Source: Agromyces sp. Soil535 (lineage in GTDB: Bacteria > Actinomycetota > Actinomycetes > Actinomycetales > Microbacteriaceae). Taken from it: a stretch of DNA of 64,000 bases. The DNA is taken from positions 62,001 to 126,000 of the forward strand of contig NZ_LMRW01000025.1 in NCBI RefSeq assembly GCF_001428255.1, read 5' to 3'. The position numbers and the translations under genes were made by a program. Of the stretch, positions 25,581 to 34,048 are shown piece after piece (the first letter of the stretch is position 1; every line of letters begins with the position of its first letter). Below the pieces are notes generated by a model. That model did no database searches. It saw nothing but the letters and a program-made list of their open reading frames with translations, and was not told the origin of the DNA.

Positions 25581-25591
25581 GGTGCCGCGTC

Positions 25592-25999
25592 TCAGCGCGC
25601 GCTGGTCTTCAGCTCGCGGCCGTGCACCGTGAGCGCATAGATGATCAGGACGTCGAGCGTGAGCACGATCAGCGACCACCACGGCTGCGTCGGGATCGTG
25701 AACAGCTGCCCGATGCCGTTGATGGCGACGAGGATCACCGCCACGACGCGGGCCCACGTGGCGCCCGAGAAGAGCGCGCCGGCCACGAGGATCAACAGGA
25801 TGCCCGTGATCAGGTGCCACCAGCCCCACCCGGTGACGTCGAAGACGATGAGCCCACCCTCGACCTGGGCGAAGTAGGCGCTCCCGGGTGCGAGCAGCGC
25901 GGTCAGGCCGTGCAATCCACTGAACACGCCCGCGATGAGCAGGACGATGCCGGCGAACCAGCCCCATCCGACCCAGCCGGTCACCTCGGTGTCACTCAT
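25592..25999 (-). CDS. Four-helix membrane protein, DUF7144-like (tandem copy A)
   Basis: A 135-residue integral membrane protein with four hydrophobic helices. It has the pattern WVGWGWFAGIVLLIAG, then VTGWGWWHLITGILLI, then ATWARVVAVI, then PWWSLIVLTLDVLIIYAL, as in the actinobacterial DUF7144 family. Function is unknown. It shares almost the whole pattern with the next gene, which has the same size and the same start (MSDT-VTGWVGWGWFAG), so the two arose by tandem duplication. GAAGGGAGC precedes the ATG. Confidence 0.8.
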   Translation of the reverse strand: MSDTEVTGWVGWGWFAGIVLLIAGVFSGLHGLTALLAPGSAYFAQVEGGLIVFDVTGWGWWHLITGILLILVAGALFSGATWARVVAVILVAINGIGQLFTIPTQPWWSLIVLTLDVLIIYALTVHGRELKTSAR

Positions 26000-26143
26000 G
26001 GAACCGCTCCCTTCCTCGGTGGATGCGCCGGGCACTCGCGGCGGCGCGGTGGTGCTGCGGAAACGTTAGGGCAGCGGCCGGCGCCGCGGCATCACGCGGA
26101 TCAGGTGAAGTTGACGACCACGGATGCCGCGTGCCGGCGTGTC

Positions 26144-26551
26144 TCAGGCCCGAGCGGCCTTCAACTCCCGCCCGTGCACCGTGAGCGCGTAGATCACGAG
26201 CACGTCGAGCGCGAGCACGATCAGCGACCACCACGGCTGCACCGGGATCAGGGCGAGGTGGCCGATGCCGTTGATCGCCGCGAGGATGATCGCCAGCACG
26301 CGCGCCCACGTGGCGCCGGTGAAGAGCGCGAGGCCGGCGAGGATCAGCACGGCGCCGAACACGATGTGCCACCAGCCCCATGACGACACGTCGAACAGCA
26401 CCAGCTGCCCCTCGGTGACGACGAAGTACGAGCTGTTCGGCATGAATACGGCGATGAAGCCGTAGAAGAGGTCGATCGCACCGGCGATGATCAGGACGAT
26501 GCCGGCGAACCAGCCCCATCCGACCCAGCCGGTCACCTGCGTGTCACTCAT
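26144..26551 (-). CDS. Four-helix membrane protein, DUF7144-like (tandem copy B)
   Basis: A 135-residue paralogue of the preceding entry, with the same four-helix layout and the same C-terminus (YALTVHGRELK). The first extracytoplasmic loop has diverged (FYGFIAVFMPNSSYFVV against LHGLTALLAPGSAYFAQ). CAAGGGAGC lies before the ATG. The 144-bp spacer between the copies holds no clear terminator, so co-transcription is possible. Confidence 0.8.
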   Translation of the reverse strand: MSDTQVTGWVGWGWFAGIVLIIAGAIDLFYGFIAVFMPNSSYFVVTEGQLVLFDVSSWGWWHIVFGAVLILAGLALFTGATWARVLAIILAAINGIGHLALIPVQPWWSLIVLALDVLVIYALTVHGRELKAARA

Positions 26552-26689
26552 TTGGCACCGCTCCCTTGCTCTCGGCGAAACGCCGCACGTGGATCGCGTC
26601 GGCGCGAGGTGCTGGCCGTCACGCTAGCGGGGCTGAGGCGGGCGCCATGGGTCCTTCGTCCCGACGCGCGTGCGCGGCATCCGCTCGGC

Positions 26690-26718
26690 TTTACTCTGCC
26701 TCCGGCGTCGCATACACT
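26690..26718 (+). promoter_or_regulatory. Promoter for tRNA-Trp / secE region
   Basis: TTTACT, a 17-bp spacer and TACACT form the best sigma-70-like promoter in the 293-bp gap before the tRNA. Transcription would start near 26725, about 120 nt upstream of the tRNA. The rest of the gap shows nothing else. Confidence 0.5.
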
Positions 26719-26844
26719 TGCTGAGGTTGTTGAAGTCAGCCAAGCTTGTCTGCGCCTATTTTCGGGCTTACCTCCCAGAAGAACGTGGTGGACTTGTGCT
26801 GTCCGAAACTCCCGTGGAATACGCCGGAGCCCCGGTCGTTCCAT

Positions 26845-26917
26845 AGGGCGGTGGCTCAATTGGTAGAGCAGCGGTCTCCAAAACCGCAGGTTGCAGGTTC
26901 GAGTCCTGTCCGCCCTG
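26845..26917 (+). tRNA. tRNA-Trp (anticodon CCA)
   Basis: All four stems fold by hand. Acceptor AGGGCGG pairs with CCGCCCT, the D stem is GCTC/GAGC, and anticodon stem GCGGT/ACCGC has loop CTCCAAA with anticodon CCA at 26878-26880. The T stem is GCAGG/CCTGT with loop TTCGAGT. The discriminator base is G and the CCA end is not encoded. secE begins 41 bp downstream, the conserved tRNA-Trp-secE-nusG order. Confidence 0.97.
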
Positions 26918-26957
26918 CGAGCCGGCAGTGAATGCCGGCCCACGAAAGGTGTACGAG

Positions 26958-27233
26958 GTGGCACGGAAGATCATCGACGAACCCAGCGAGGATGTCGTCG
27001 CCAACGCGAAGCGCGATCGCGCGGCGCGGCGGAACCCCTTCGCAAGGATCGCCCTGTTCATCCGGCAGGTCATCGCCGAACTGAAGAAGGTCGTCACCCC
27101 CACCCGCAGGGAGCTCGTCAGCTTCACGGTCGTGGTGCTCGTCTTCGTCATCATCATGATGGCGCTCGTGTGGGGCCTCGACCAGATATTCGGCTGGGTC
27201 GTACTGTACGTCTTCGGAACGCCGGCTACCTGA
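26958..27233 (+). CDS. secE: Preprotein translocase subunit SecE
   Basis: A 91-residue small membrane subunit of the SecYEG channel. After a charged cytoplasmic start it shows ARIALFIRQVIAELKKVVTPTRREL, the conserved amphipathic helix, followed by one transmembrane helix (VVVLVFVIIMMALVWGL). Several in-frame GTG codons exist upstream; GTG 26958 is chosen because AAAGG lies 8 nt before it and the product then begins MARKIIDEPSED. nusG follows after 62 bp. Confidence 0.95.
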   Translation: MARKIIDEPSEDVVANAKRDRAARRNPFARIALFIRQVIAELKKVVTPTRRELVSFTVVVLVFVIIMMALVWGLDQIFGWVVLYVFGTPAT

Positions 27234-27295
27234 TCGGGCCGTTCGGCCCGAACATCCGGCCGCCCGAGGGCGGAACGAACAGAAGGAATTGAGAA

Positions 27296-28222
27296 GTGTC
27301 GAAGACTGAGCGCGACGACGTCGACTGGGCCACGGCTGCAGAGCAGGCCGCGGAGGACGACGAGGCCCAGGAGGGCAGCTCGCTCGAGCACGACGAGGCG
27401 TCGGTCGAGCCGGCCGAGCACCGTGCGGTGCACATCGTCGACGACGAGGGGAACGACATCGACCTCGACGCCGTGCTCGACGCGATGGCCGAGGCGGCCG
27501 ACCCCGAGGCCGACGCCGTGATCGACGACGCGCTCGACATCGACTCGGAGGACGAGGCGCTCGCCGCAGCCGAGGCCACCCAGGAGGAGGCCGAGGACAT
27601 CGTCGACCCGTACGAGGAGTTCCGCAGCGAACTGCGCTTCCTCCCCGGCAAGTGGTACGTCATCCACTCCTACGCCGGCTTCGAGCGTCGCGTGAAGGCG
27701 AACGTCGAGCAGCGCCGCGAGTCGATGGCCATGGCCGACTACATCTTCCAGGTCGAGGTGCCGATGGAAGACGTCGTCGAGATCAAGAACGGCCAGCGCA
27801 AGATGGTCACCCGCGTGCGCATCCCCGGCTACGTGCTCGTGCGCATGGACCTCAACGAGGAGAGCTGGTCGGTCATCCGCCACACTCCGGGGGTCACCGG
27901 CTTCGTCGGCAACGCGCACAACCCCACCCCGCTGCGCTTCGAGGAGGCCTTCGGCATGCTGAAGAGCCTCGTCGAGATCAAGGACGTCGCGCCCGCCAAG
28001 GGTGCGAAGGCCGGTGCGGCCGCCGGCGCGGCCCGCGCCATCCCCGCCGAGGTCGACTTCGAGGTCGGCGAGACCATCACCATCAAGGACGGCTCGTTCG
28101 CCGGCCTTCCCGGCACGATCAGCGAGATCAAGCCCGAGAGCGGCAAGCTCACGGTGCTCGTCTCGCTCTTCGAGCGCGAGACCCCGGTCGAGCTCAGCTT
28201 CGACCAGGTCACCAAGCTCTAG
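27296..28222 (+). CDS. nusG: Transcription termination/antitermination factor NusG
   Basis: A 308-residue NusG. The first ~115 residues are an acidic Asp/Glu/Ala-rich extension, as in many actinobacteria. They are followed by the NGN domain ([17 protein letters not shown], then [11 protein letters not shown], then [12 protein letters not shown] type) and a C-terminal KOW domain ([21 protein letters not shown], about residues 257-280). It binds RNA polymerase and Rho or ribosomal S10. The GTG start follows AGAAGGA. An Ala-rich insert separates NGN and KOW. Confidence 0.95.
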   Translation: MSKTERDDVDWATAAEQAAEDDEAQEGSSLEHDEASVEPAEHRAVHIVDDEGNDIDLDAVLDAMAEAADPEADAVIDDALDIDSEDEALAAAEATQEEAEDIVDPYEEFRSELRFLPGKWYVIHSYAGFERRVKANVEQRRESMAMADYIFQVEVPMEDVVEIKNGQRKMVTRVRIPGYVLVRMDLNEESWSVIRHTPGVTGFVGNAHNPTPLRFEEAFGMLKSLVEIKDVAPAKGAKAGAAAGAARAIPAEVDFEVGETITIKDGSFAGLPGTISEIKPESGKLTVLVSLFERETPVELSFDQVTKL

Positions 28223-28245
28223 TACTCACAACCACGACGCGGCGG

Positions 28246-28266
28246 CCCTCCGGTATCATCGGAGGG
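28246..28266 (+). terminator. Hairpin between nusG and rplK
   Basis: Perfect 7-bp stem CCCTCCG / CGGAGGG with a GTATCAT loop, followed by TTGTG, 23 bp after the nusG stop. It may terminate or attenuate the nusG transcript. Confidence 0.4.
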
Positions 28267-28310
28267 TTGTGCTGCGTCAGACAGAGCTGATTCAACACAC
28301 GGACCACCGC

Positions 28311-28356
28311 CTCCCGGAATGGCCGGGAACGCGGGAGAGTGCCCAGGTCCCTGGGC
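28311..28356 (+). other. Structured rplK leader
   Basis: The leader before rplK contains CTCCCG (28311-28316) pairing with CGGGAG (28332-28337) and then GCCCAGG/CCTGGGC (28341-28356). Ribosomal L11-L1 operons are often controlled by L1 binding its own mRNA leader; whether this structure is that site cannot be told from sequence. Confidence 0.35.
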
Positions 28357-28379
28357 GTTCGATCAGAAAGAGAGAAATC

Positions 28380-28808
28380 ATGGCACCGAAGAAGAAGGTC
28401 ACTGGTCTGATCAAGCTTCAGATCAAGGCCGGCGCCGCGAACCCGGCCCCGCCCATCGGCCCGGCCCTGGGTCAGCACGGCGTGAACATCATGGAGTTCT
28501 GCAAGGCCTACAACGCGCAGACCGAGTCGCAGCGCGGCAACGTGATCCCCGTCGAGATCACCGTCTACGATGACCGCTCGTTCACCTTCATCCTGAAGAC
28601 CCCGCCCGCCGCCGAGCTCATCAAGAAGGCCGCCGGCGTCGCCAAGGGCTCTGGCGTCCCGCACACCGACAAGGTCGGCAAGCTGACCCAGTCGCAGGTG
28701 CGCGAGATCGCCGAGGCGAAGATGGTCGACCTCAACGCGAACGACCTCGACGCCGCCTCGAAGATCATCGCGGGCACCGCCCGTTCGATGGGCATCACGG
28801 TCGAGTAA
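28380..28808 (+). CDS. rplK: 50S ribosomal protein L11
   Basis: A 142-residue L11, the protein at the GTPase-associated centre of the large subunit. The N-terminal domain has [34 protein letters not shown] and the rRNA-binding C-terminal domain has [18 protein letters not shown] and [10 protein letters not shown]. Length and sequence are fully typical. rplA follows 140 bp later, with a half copy of the paired repeat and a GGATGCC palindrome in the spacer. rplJ-rplL do not follow in this window. Confidence 0.98.
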   Translation: MAPKKKVTGLIKLQIKAGAANPAPPIGPALGQHGVNIMEFCKAYNAQTESQRGNVIPVEITVYDDRSFTFILKTPPAAELIKKAAGVAKGSGVPHTDKVGKLTQSQVREIAEAKMVDLNANDLDAASKIIAGTARSMGITVE

Positions 28809-28817
28809 GGACCTTCC

Positions 28818-28853
28818 GCTGGTTGAGGAGGCCGTAGGCGTCTCGAGACCGGC
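28818..28853 (+). repeat. Paired palindromic repeat, single half copy
   Basis: One unit only, GGTTGAGGAG...GGCGTCTCGAGACC, in the rplK-rplA spacer. The opposing half is absent. The sequence is close to the left unit of the copy at 18264. It is followed by the 16-bp palindrome at 28859. Confidence 0.7.
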
Positions 28854-28858
28854 GGAGT

Positions 28859-28874
28859 GGATGCCGCGGCATCC
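28859..28874. repeat. 16-bp perfect palindrome of the GGATGCC word
   Basis: GGATGCCGCGGCATCC, a perfect palindrome without a loop, in the rplK-rplA spacer. Confidence 0.7.
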
Positions 28875-28948
28875 GCTCACCACAGAACTCTCATTCGTGG
28901 CAGCGCCCGCCAGGCGCAGATGACCACACTCTCTCAAGGAGAATCAAC

Positions 28949-29638
28949 ATGGCACAGAAGTCCAAGGCCTACCGGGCCGCGGTCGAGAAGATCGAGACCG
29001 GCAAGTTCTACACCCCGACCGACGCCGTCGCCCTCGCGAAGGAGACCGGCTCGGCGAAGTTCGACTCGACCGTCGAGGTCGCGCTGAAGCTCGGCGTCGA
29101 CCCCCGCAAGGCCGACCAGATGGTGCGCGGCACCGTCATCCTCCCGCACGGCACCGGCAAGACCGCCCGCGTCATCGTGTTCGCGACCGGTCCCGCGGCC
29201 GAGGCCGCGATCGCGGCGGGCGCCGACGAGGTCGGCGGCGCCGAGCTCATCGAGAAGGTCGCCGGCGGCTACACGTCGTTCGACGCCGCCGTCGCCACGC
29301 CCGAGCTCATGGGCCAGGTCGGCCGTCTCGGCAAGGTGCTCGGCCCCCGCGGCCTCATGCCGAACCCCAAGACCGGCACCGTGACCCCGAACCCCGCCAA
29401 GGCGGTCGAGGAGATCAAGGGCGGCAAGATCGAGTTCCGCGTCGACAAGCACGCCAACGTGCACTTCGTCGTCGGCAAGGCGTCGTTCTCGCTGGAGCAG
29501 CTCGACGACAACCTGAAGACCGCTCTCGAAGAGGTCGTGCGTCTCAAGCCGTCGAGCGCCAAGGGCCGCTACATCCAGAAGGGCGCCGTGTCGACCACGT
29601 TCGGCCCCGGCATCCCGCTGGACGTCAACGCGATCTGA
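28949..29638 (+). CDS. rplA: 50S ribosomal protein L1
   Basis: A 229-residue L1 of the ribosomal stalk. Typical stretches are [32 protein letters not shown], the conserved [21 protein letters not shown], and [14 protein letters not shown]. The ATG follows CAAGGAGA. The operon ends at a very strong hairpin 12 bp after the stop. Confidence 0.98.
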   Translation: MAQKSKAYRAAVEKIETGKFYTPTDAVALAKETGSAKFDSTVEVALKLGVDPRKADQMVRGTVILPHGTGKTARVIVFATGPAAEAAIAAGADEVGGAELIEKVAGGYTSFDAAVATPELMGQVGRLGKVLGPRGLMPNPKTGTVTPNPAKAVEEIKGGKIEFRVDKHANVHFVVGKASFSLEQLDDNLKTALEEVVRLKPSSAKGRYIQKGAVSTTFGPGIPLDVNAI

Positions 29639-29650
29639 TTCGCTGTCTTG

Positions 29651-29684
29651 CGAAGGGCCCGCCGGTTCGCCGGCGGGCCCTTCG
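29651..29684. terminator. Strong terminator after rplA, UUCG loop
   Basis: Perfect 15-bp stem (29651-29665 with 29670-29684) closed by a TTCG tetraloop, placed right after rplA and before the convergent TetR gene. It is the most stable-looking hairpin in the window after that at 61073. Confidence 0.88.
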
Positions 29685-29768
29685 TCGTCGCAGCGACCGG
29701 GTGTTCTGGAACTGACAGCGTCAGAGGCACGACGATGCAGCGCGTCTTCCCATGACACGCAAGCCAGG

Positions 29769-30350
29769 TCACGCAAGCGCCGAGGCGCCCAGCCCGGCGC
29801 AGATCAGCTCTGCGAGTGCCGGAAGGTCCGTCGCCGTGTCGTCGGTGGGGGAGTCCTTGTGGTCGGCCAGCGGCCGAATCGTCAGGATCGCCACCCAGGC
29901 CGCGGCTGCGGCGTGGAGCGTACGAGCGGCGATGGGCCTGAGCACGCTCCCGCTGAGCACGCGCTCGACGATGGCCTGCACCCGACCGCGATGCTCGTGC
30001 AGCTTGGCCCTCACCTCGGGGTGCGTGCGCTGCTCGCGCCAGATGATCACCCGAAGCACGGCTGAGTCCTCCTCGATCTCGGAGAGCTTCGTCGCCAGAT
30101 TCAGGAGAGCGCGAGCGGGGTCGCCCGGCTCGATGAGCGCGTTCGGGTCGATGGGTCCGGTGTCGAGCCTCTCCGCCACGAGCGCGCAGAGAAGGTCGGA
30201 CTTCGTGGGGAAGTAATAGAACAGCAGCCCTTTGGGCACCGCTGCCAGCTTCGCGATGCTCGAGGTCGGCGTGGCATCGAAGCCGCGCTGGGCGAACAGC
30301 AGCTCGGCCGCGTCGAGAATGCGCACGCGGGCTCCGGGAGTCTCCGTCAA
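29769..30350 (-). CDS. TetR-family transcriptional regulator
   Basis: A 193-residue TetR regulator with helix-turn-helix TPTSSIAKLAAVPKGLLFYYFPTKSDLL (about residues 27-54) and a helical ligand domain. It starts with TTG (MTETPGARVRILDAAELLF), with GGAG about 10 nt upstream. It lies downstream of and co-directional with the SPW-repeat gene; a 9-bp hairpin sits in the 61-bp gap. It likely represses the pair through the TTGACCG palindrome upstream of the SPW gene. Confidence 0.85.
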   Translation of the reverse strand: MTETPGARVRILDAAELLFAQRGFDATPTSSIAKLAAVPKGLLFYYFPTKSDLLCALVAERLDTGPIDPNALIEPGDPARALLNLATKLSEIEEDSAVLRVIIWREQRTHPEVRAKLHEHRGRVQAIVERVLSGSVLRPIAARTLHAAAAAWVAILTIRPLADHKDSPTDDTATDLPALAELICAGLGASALA

Positions 30351-30373
30351 GACGAACTCCGGACGGTTGGAGA

Positions 30374-30397
30374 GGACGGCAGGGGTGCCTGCCGTCC
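30374..30397 (-). terminator. Hairpin between SPW gene and tetR
   Basis: 9-bp perfect stem GGACGGCAG / CTGCCGTCC with a 6-nt loop in the 61-bp gap between two co-directional genes. It could reduce read-through into tetR so that the regulator is made at a lower level. Confidence 0.5.
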
Positions 30398-30411
30398 CCG
30401 AATCGGCACGG

Positions 30412-30771
30412 TCAGTGCGTGATCGCGTCGTGGTGCGCCTTCATGCTCGGCCTGACGGCGAGCGCGGCGACGACTACGGCGATCGCTCCGCAGATCCACG
30501 ACATCCACGCGGCACCGAATGTCGTGGTGTCCACGTATCCGCCGACCCACGGCGAGATGATCAACAGCAGGCCCAGAGCGCCCTGGACGTACTCCATCGC
30601 GACCATGCCTGGGAACGCGAGGTTCACGACGCCCGAAATCACGAGCAGCACGCCGAGCGTGACCATGATCGCGACGGATGCTCCCATGGGTGCCAGGAAC
30701 AGCGTCGACAGTGCCACGGCGAGACCGGCGGCGATCGCCACCCAGTCTTCCCATCGTGTCCATTGCTTCAT
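30412..30771 (-). CDS. SPW-repeat membrane protein
   Basis: A 119-residue membrane protein with four hydrophobic segments and the SPW-family motif in the second repeat (LGLLLIISPWVGGYV). In the first repeat the equivalent position is degenerate (STLFLAPMG). Function is unknown. It is the first gene of a pair with a TetR regulator, and its promoter overlaps the TetR-type operator. The ATG is preceded by GAGGAGG. Confidence 0.82.
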   Translation of the reverse strand: MKQWTRWEDWVAIAAGLAVALSTLFLAPMGASVAIMVTLGVLLVISGVVNLAFPGMVAMEYVQGALGLLLIISPWVGGYVDTTTFGAAWMSWICGAIAVVVAALAVRPSMKAHHDAITH

Positions 30772-30832
30772 AGAAACCAGCCTCCTCGGGGTCGGTGGCC
30801 CCGTATGGGGTTAATTCACACGGTAGAACTGA

Positions 30833-30848
30833 TTGACCGCCCGGTCAA
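30833..30848. promoter_or_regulatory. TetR operator overlapping the SPW-gene promoter
   Basis: TTGACCG-CC-CGGTCAA is a perfect 7-bp inverted repeat. Read on the minus strand its first half is also the -35 hexamer TTGACC, followed after 17 bp by TACCGT as -10. Binding would block polymerase directly. Confidence 0.75.
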
Positions 30849-30931
30849 GATGTTTGTCGCGGCACTCCGTGGGCGAGGAAGGGCCCCACCGGTCCGCCGG
30901 CGAGGCCCGTCGCAGGTCGACGCTGCTGTGG

Positions 30932-32167
30932 TCAGTCCTTGCTGATCGCCCAGGTGCCGTCGGCGAGTTCCTTGCCGGGGTGCTGGATGTTGAGGTACAC
31001 CGTGTTCGGGTCCTTGCCGAAGTAGACGCCGGACGTCTCTGCGGTCTGGTCCTTCAGCGACGCGAAGAGCTCGACCGTGTCGGCGCGCCCGTCGGAGTCC
31101 TTGTCGAGATCCGTGACCCAGACGTCGCTGAAGTCGTTGTCCTCGACGATCCAGAGACGTCCGTCTGGGCCCTTGGCGAGGTTGTCGGGGTTGTTGAACC
31201 CGGTCACCTCGGCGCCCTGGTCTTCGGCGGGGACGTTCACGCCCTTCTCGACGAAGCCCGAGACCGTCTGCTTCGCGAGATCGATCTCGATCACGCGGTC
31301 CTCGGACGTGTTCGCCACGTAGAGCTTCTGCCCGATGAGCTGCACGTCCTCGGGACGGCCGAACTCGGTCGCCACCACGGCGTTCGACGCGACATCCGCG
31401 TCGATCGCGACCTGCGCCTGGTCGAGGGCGACCCACTCGAACGCGCCGACCTTCTGCGAGAAGGTGGCCTGGTTCCACAGTTGCTCGGCGTCGGTGAGCT
31501 CGGTGAGCTTGAGCGCGTACAGCTGGCCGGCACCAAGTTCGCCGCGCACGGTCGGCACGAACCTGTAGATCGAGCCGCCGTTGAGCTCGTCGATGACGTA
31601 GACCGAGCCGTCGGCGTCCGCGCCGATGCCCTCGTGGCGGAGGATGCCGAGCTGGGTACGCTCCTCGACGTGGGTGACGACGGTCGGGTCCTTCGGGTCG
31701 AGGAACGCCTCGTACACGTGACCGCCGGCGGTCTCCTCGGCGAAGAGGAGGGTGCCCCACGGGGTCCAGGTGAGGCCGTCGAGACGGTTGTAGTACTCCT
31801 GCTGCTCCAACACCTTCGCCTCGCCGGTCTGGAGGTCGACGACGGAGACCGAGCCGTTGGCGCCCACCTCGTGCGTGCGGTACAGGTAGCGCCCGGCTTC
31901 GGGCCCGGTCTCGTTGGTGACGTTCATGTCGGTGAGGTCGTCCTCGCCGGCGTAGATGTCGAGGACGGTCTCGTCGGCGACGAGGGCCTGGGTGAACCCT
32001 TCGGGGGCGACGTACGGCTCCGACCACGTCGTGCTGGCCTCGTCGTAGGCCGATCCGGCGATCGGGTCGAAGCCCATGGGGCCGCTTGCGGCACTCGCCG
32101 CGGCGACCGGCGCGACGCCGATCAAGACGGTGGCGCACAGGGCGCCGGTGACCATTCGATTGCGCAC
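30932..32167 (-). CDS. Secreted PhoX-like (DUF839) protein
   Basis: A 411-residue exported protein. An N-terminal signal peptide (RNRMVTGALCATVLIGVAPVAAA, cleavage near residue 28) precedes a beta-propeller-like domain. Markers of the PhoX/DUF839 group are FNNPDNLAKGPDGRLWIVEDN, the acidic Ca-binding-like stretch DLDKDSDGRADTV, and VYLNIQHPGKE near the end. PhoX enzymes are calcium/iron alkaline phosphatases; activity here is not proven because the whole ligand set is not checked. The GTG start at 32167 has TGGAGTAG upstream. It is divergent from the FHA gene. Confidence 0.78.
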   Translation of the reverse strand: MRNRMVTGALCATVLIGVAPVAAASAASGPMGFDPIAGSAYDEASTTWSEPYVAPEGFTQALVADETVLDIYAGEDDLTDMNVTNETGPEAGRYLYRTHEVGANGSVSVVDLQTGEAKVLEQQEYYNRLDGLTWTPWGTLLFAEETAGGHVYEAFLDPKDPTVVTHVEERTQLGILRHEGIGADADGSVYVIDELNGGSIYRFVPTVRGELGAGQLYALKLTELTDAEQLWNQATFSQKVGAFEWVALDQAQVAIDADVASNAVVATEFGRPEDVQLIGQKLYVANTSEDRVIEIDLAKQTVSGFVEKGVNVPAEDQGAEVTGFNNPDNLAKGPDGRLWIVEDNDFSDVWVTDLDKDSDGRADTVELFASLKDQTAETSGVYFGKDPNTVYLNIQHPGKELADGTWAISKD

Positions 32168-32197
32168 GGAACTACTCCATTCGAAGTGGATGAGTGG

Positions 32198-32212
32198 GTG
32201 ACGCTTCGTCAC
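32198..32212. promoter_or_regulatory. Small inverted repeat upstream of the PhoX-like gene
   Basis: GTGACG-CTT-CGTCAC lies 31 bp upstream of the start codon in the 227-bp divergent gap. Position fits an operator but six-base arms can occur by chance. Nothing else is clear in this gap apart from the FHA ribosome site. Confidence 0.3.
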
Positions 32213-32394
32213 GTTATGCACCGCAGGTGTCACCCGATGGGCCGTGCGTTGGCGGGATCGTGAACATCGCATGCGGCATCCCGGGCCAGGCACGTCGACG
32301 CGGGCGGGCTTGCACGGTCGTGGCGGGGGCGGCGGAGGAGTAGCGTCCGGATCAGGCCGCGCATCCGCGTGGCCGGTCGAAGGAGATCGACGCG

Positions 32395-33600
32395 GTGACC
32401 GGGTCCGATGCCGCAACGCTTCCGTCCCTCGTCGTGGTCGAGGGGCGGCGCACCGGCGAGCGCATCGCGATCCCCGACGGCCGCTGGATCATCGGACGGG
32501 ACGTCGGGTCCGACATCGTCCTGGACGACGCGGGTGTCAGCCGTCGCCACGCCGCGCTGACGCTCGAGGGCGGCGAGGCGATGATCGAGGACCTCGGATC
32601 CACCAATGGCACCCGTGTGAACGGCGTCAGGCTCGAGTCGGGTCGTCGGCTGGTCTCAGGCGACGAAGTGCGTCTGGGTGCGGCCGCAGTGCGGTTCGAG
32701 ACGCCTGCCACGGTCGGCGCGGCCCCGACTCACACTGCGGGGGGCTCGCCGGCTGCCGCGCCGACGCCAGCAGCGGCGTCCGCACCTGCCGTGACCCGCG
32801 CACCCCGTCGTCGGGTCCGGCTCGGACGGGTCGTGCTCGTGGGCGGCCTCGCGAACCTCGTGCTGCTCGCCGCGGGCGTCGTGATCAACTTCGCCACCGA
32901 CTGGACCGGGATCGGCCCGTGGCTGGCGGCGCCGCTCGTGGGCATGGTGGCGGCGCTCGTCGACGTGGGCAGGCAGTCGCTGACCCGCGAGCCCGAGCCG
33001 GCATCACCTCAAGCGGTGCCGACCTCCGCGGCATCCGCAACAGCCCCGGTCCCGCCGCCGCCGGTGGGGACCGGCTACGGGGCGAGGCCGAAGCGTCGCG
33101 TGCCGGTGCTCGTGGGTGTCCTCGTCGCGGTGCTCCTCATCGGCGGCGGTGGGGTCGCGATCGCCTGGGGCGTCGCGACCGCGACCGCGTTCATCACCGG
33201 AAACCAGACCGGCCCCGACCGCCTCGTCGGCGGCCCGGTGACCGTGGACGCGCAGGGCGTGACCACGACGGTGCAGAGCGTCGAGCACACGCAGGACTTC
33301 ACGCGGGTCGAGATCACGGTGGTGAACGGCCTCGCCAACACGATCACGCTCCCCGTGTTCGGGAATGCGACTCTGTCAGCGGCTGACGGCACGACCCTCG
33401 GCGCCGACCCGTTCCGCAGCGGCTGGAACGAGACGATCCCGCCGGGGCAGACGCGGAGCGGAGTGCTCGTGTTCCCCGGGCATCTCGGCACCGGCGACAT
33501 CACGGCGTCGCTCGCGTTCGCGACCGTGTTCGAGCAGGGCTTCGACGGGCCGACGTCGATCGTCGTCGACGGCCTGGTGCTCGCGCCGATCGATGGGTGA
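32395..33600 (+). CDS. FHA-domain membrane protein
   Basis: A 401-residue protein. Residues ~24-100 are a forkhead-associated domain (WIIGRDVGSDIVLDDAGVSRRHAAL, then DLGSTNGTRVNGV) that binds phosphothreonine. An Ala/Pro linker, a hydrophobic region (~140-185) and a transmembrane helix (~235-260) follow, then an exported C-terminal domain of about 130 residues resembling DUF4352-type immunoglobulin-like domains. It may link Ser/Thr kinase signalling to the cell envelope. The GTG start follows GAAGGAGA. No kinase gene is in the window. Confidence 0.8.
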   Translation: MTGSDAATLPSLVVVEGRRTGERIAIPDGRWIIGRDVGSDIVLDDAGVSRRHAALTLEGGEAMIEDLGSTNGTRVNGVRLESGRRLVSGDEVRLGAAAVRFETPATVGAAPTHTAGGSPAAAPTPAAASAPAVTRAPRRRVRLGRVVLVGGLANLVLLAAGVVINFATDWTGIGPWLAAPLVGMVAALVDVGRQSLTREPEPASPQAVPTSAASATAPVPPPPVGTGYGARPKRRVPVLVGVLVAVLLIGGGGVAIAWGVATATAFITGNQTGPDRLVGGPVTVDAQGVTTTVQSVEHTQDFTRVEITVVNGLANTITLPVFGNATLSAADGTTLGADPFRSGWNETIPPGQTRSGVLVFPGHLGTGDITASLAFATVFEQGFDGPTSIVVDGLVLAPIDG

Positions 33601-33618
33601 CGCGGGCGCGGCATCCGC

Positions 33619-33888
33619 TCAGAACGTGACCCGGAAGCTCCGCTCGCCAGTGGGGTCGGCCTCGGAGACCTCGGTGCTGCGGACGAACGCGCCCGGCGGT
33701 CCCTCTGCGAGCCAGTCGAGCATGGCCTGCACGGATGCCTCGTCGCCCTCGACCTCGGCCTCGACCGTGCCGTCGCGGCGGTTCCGCACCCAGCCCGCGA
33801 CTCCGAGGCCGTCGGCCACGATCCGTGCGGTGTACCGGAACCCCACGCCCTGCACCGCGCCGTGCACCACCACTCGCCTGCGGATCAC
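33619..33888 (-). CDS. acyP: Acylphosphatase
   Basis: An 89-residue acylphosphatase that hydrolyses acyl phosphates. The signature HGAVQGVGFRYTARIVA carries the phosphate-binding Arg18, and GWVRNRRDGTVE carries the catalytic Asn36. The C-terminus FRVTF is typical. The GTG start has TACGCT 6 nt upstream, suggesting a leaderless mRNA. It is convergent with the FHA gene; 18 bp separate the stops and no hairpin is present. Confidence 0.93.
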   Translation of the reverse strand: MIRRRVVVHGAVQGVGFRYTARIVADGLGVAGWVRNRRDGTVEAEVEGDEASVQAMLDWLAEGPPGAFVRSTEVSEADPTGERSFRVTF

Positions 33889-33894
33889 CCCTCC

Positions 33895-33900
33895 AGCGTA
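33895..33900 (-). promoter_or_regulatory. -10 element of a leaderless acyP promoter
   Basis: TACGCT on the minus strand with 6 nt to the GTG. GGAGG also lies between them, but too close to the start codon to act as a ribosome site. Confidence 0.35.
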
Positions 33901-34048
33901 CGATGTGGTGCGCCGGCCGATCGTGAGCGGTTGCGCGACGTTGCCCGCGAACCGGCCTTGCGGAGCCCTTCGGTTCGGCGGTACCGTTCCCGCACGATGA
34001 CGGGCGCCGGCACCGGCTCCGAGGGGGCGCGACCGGCGTGGGAGCGAC

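Noticed and set aside
28223-28379. Riboswitch before rplK
   Set aside because: Only short stem-loops are visible; no known riboswitch core. Kept only as a structured leader.
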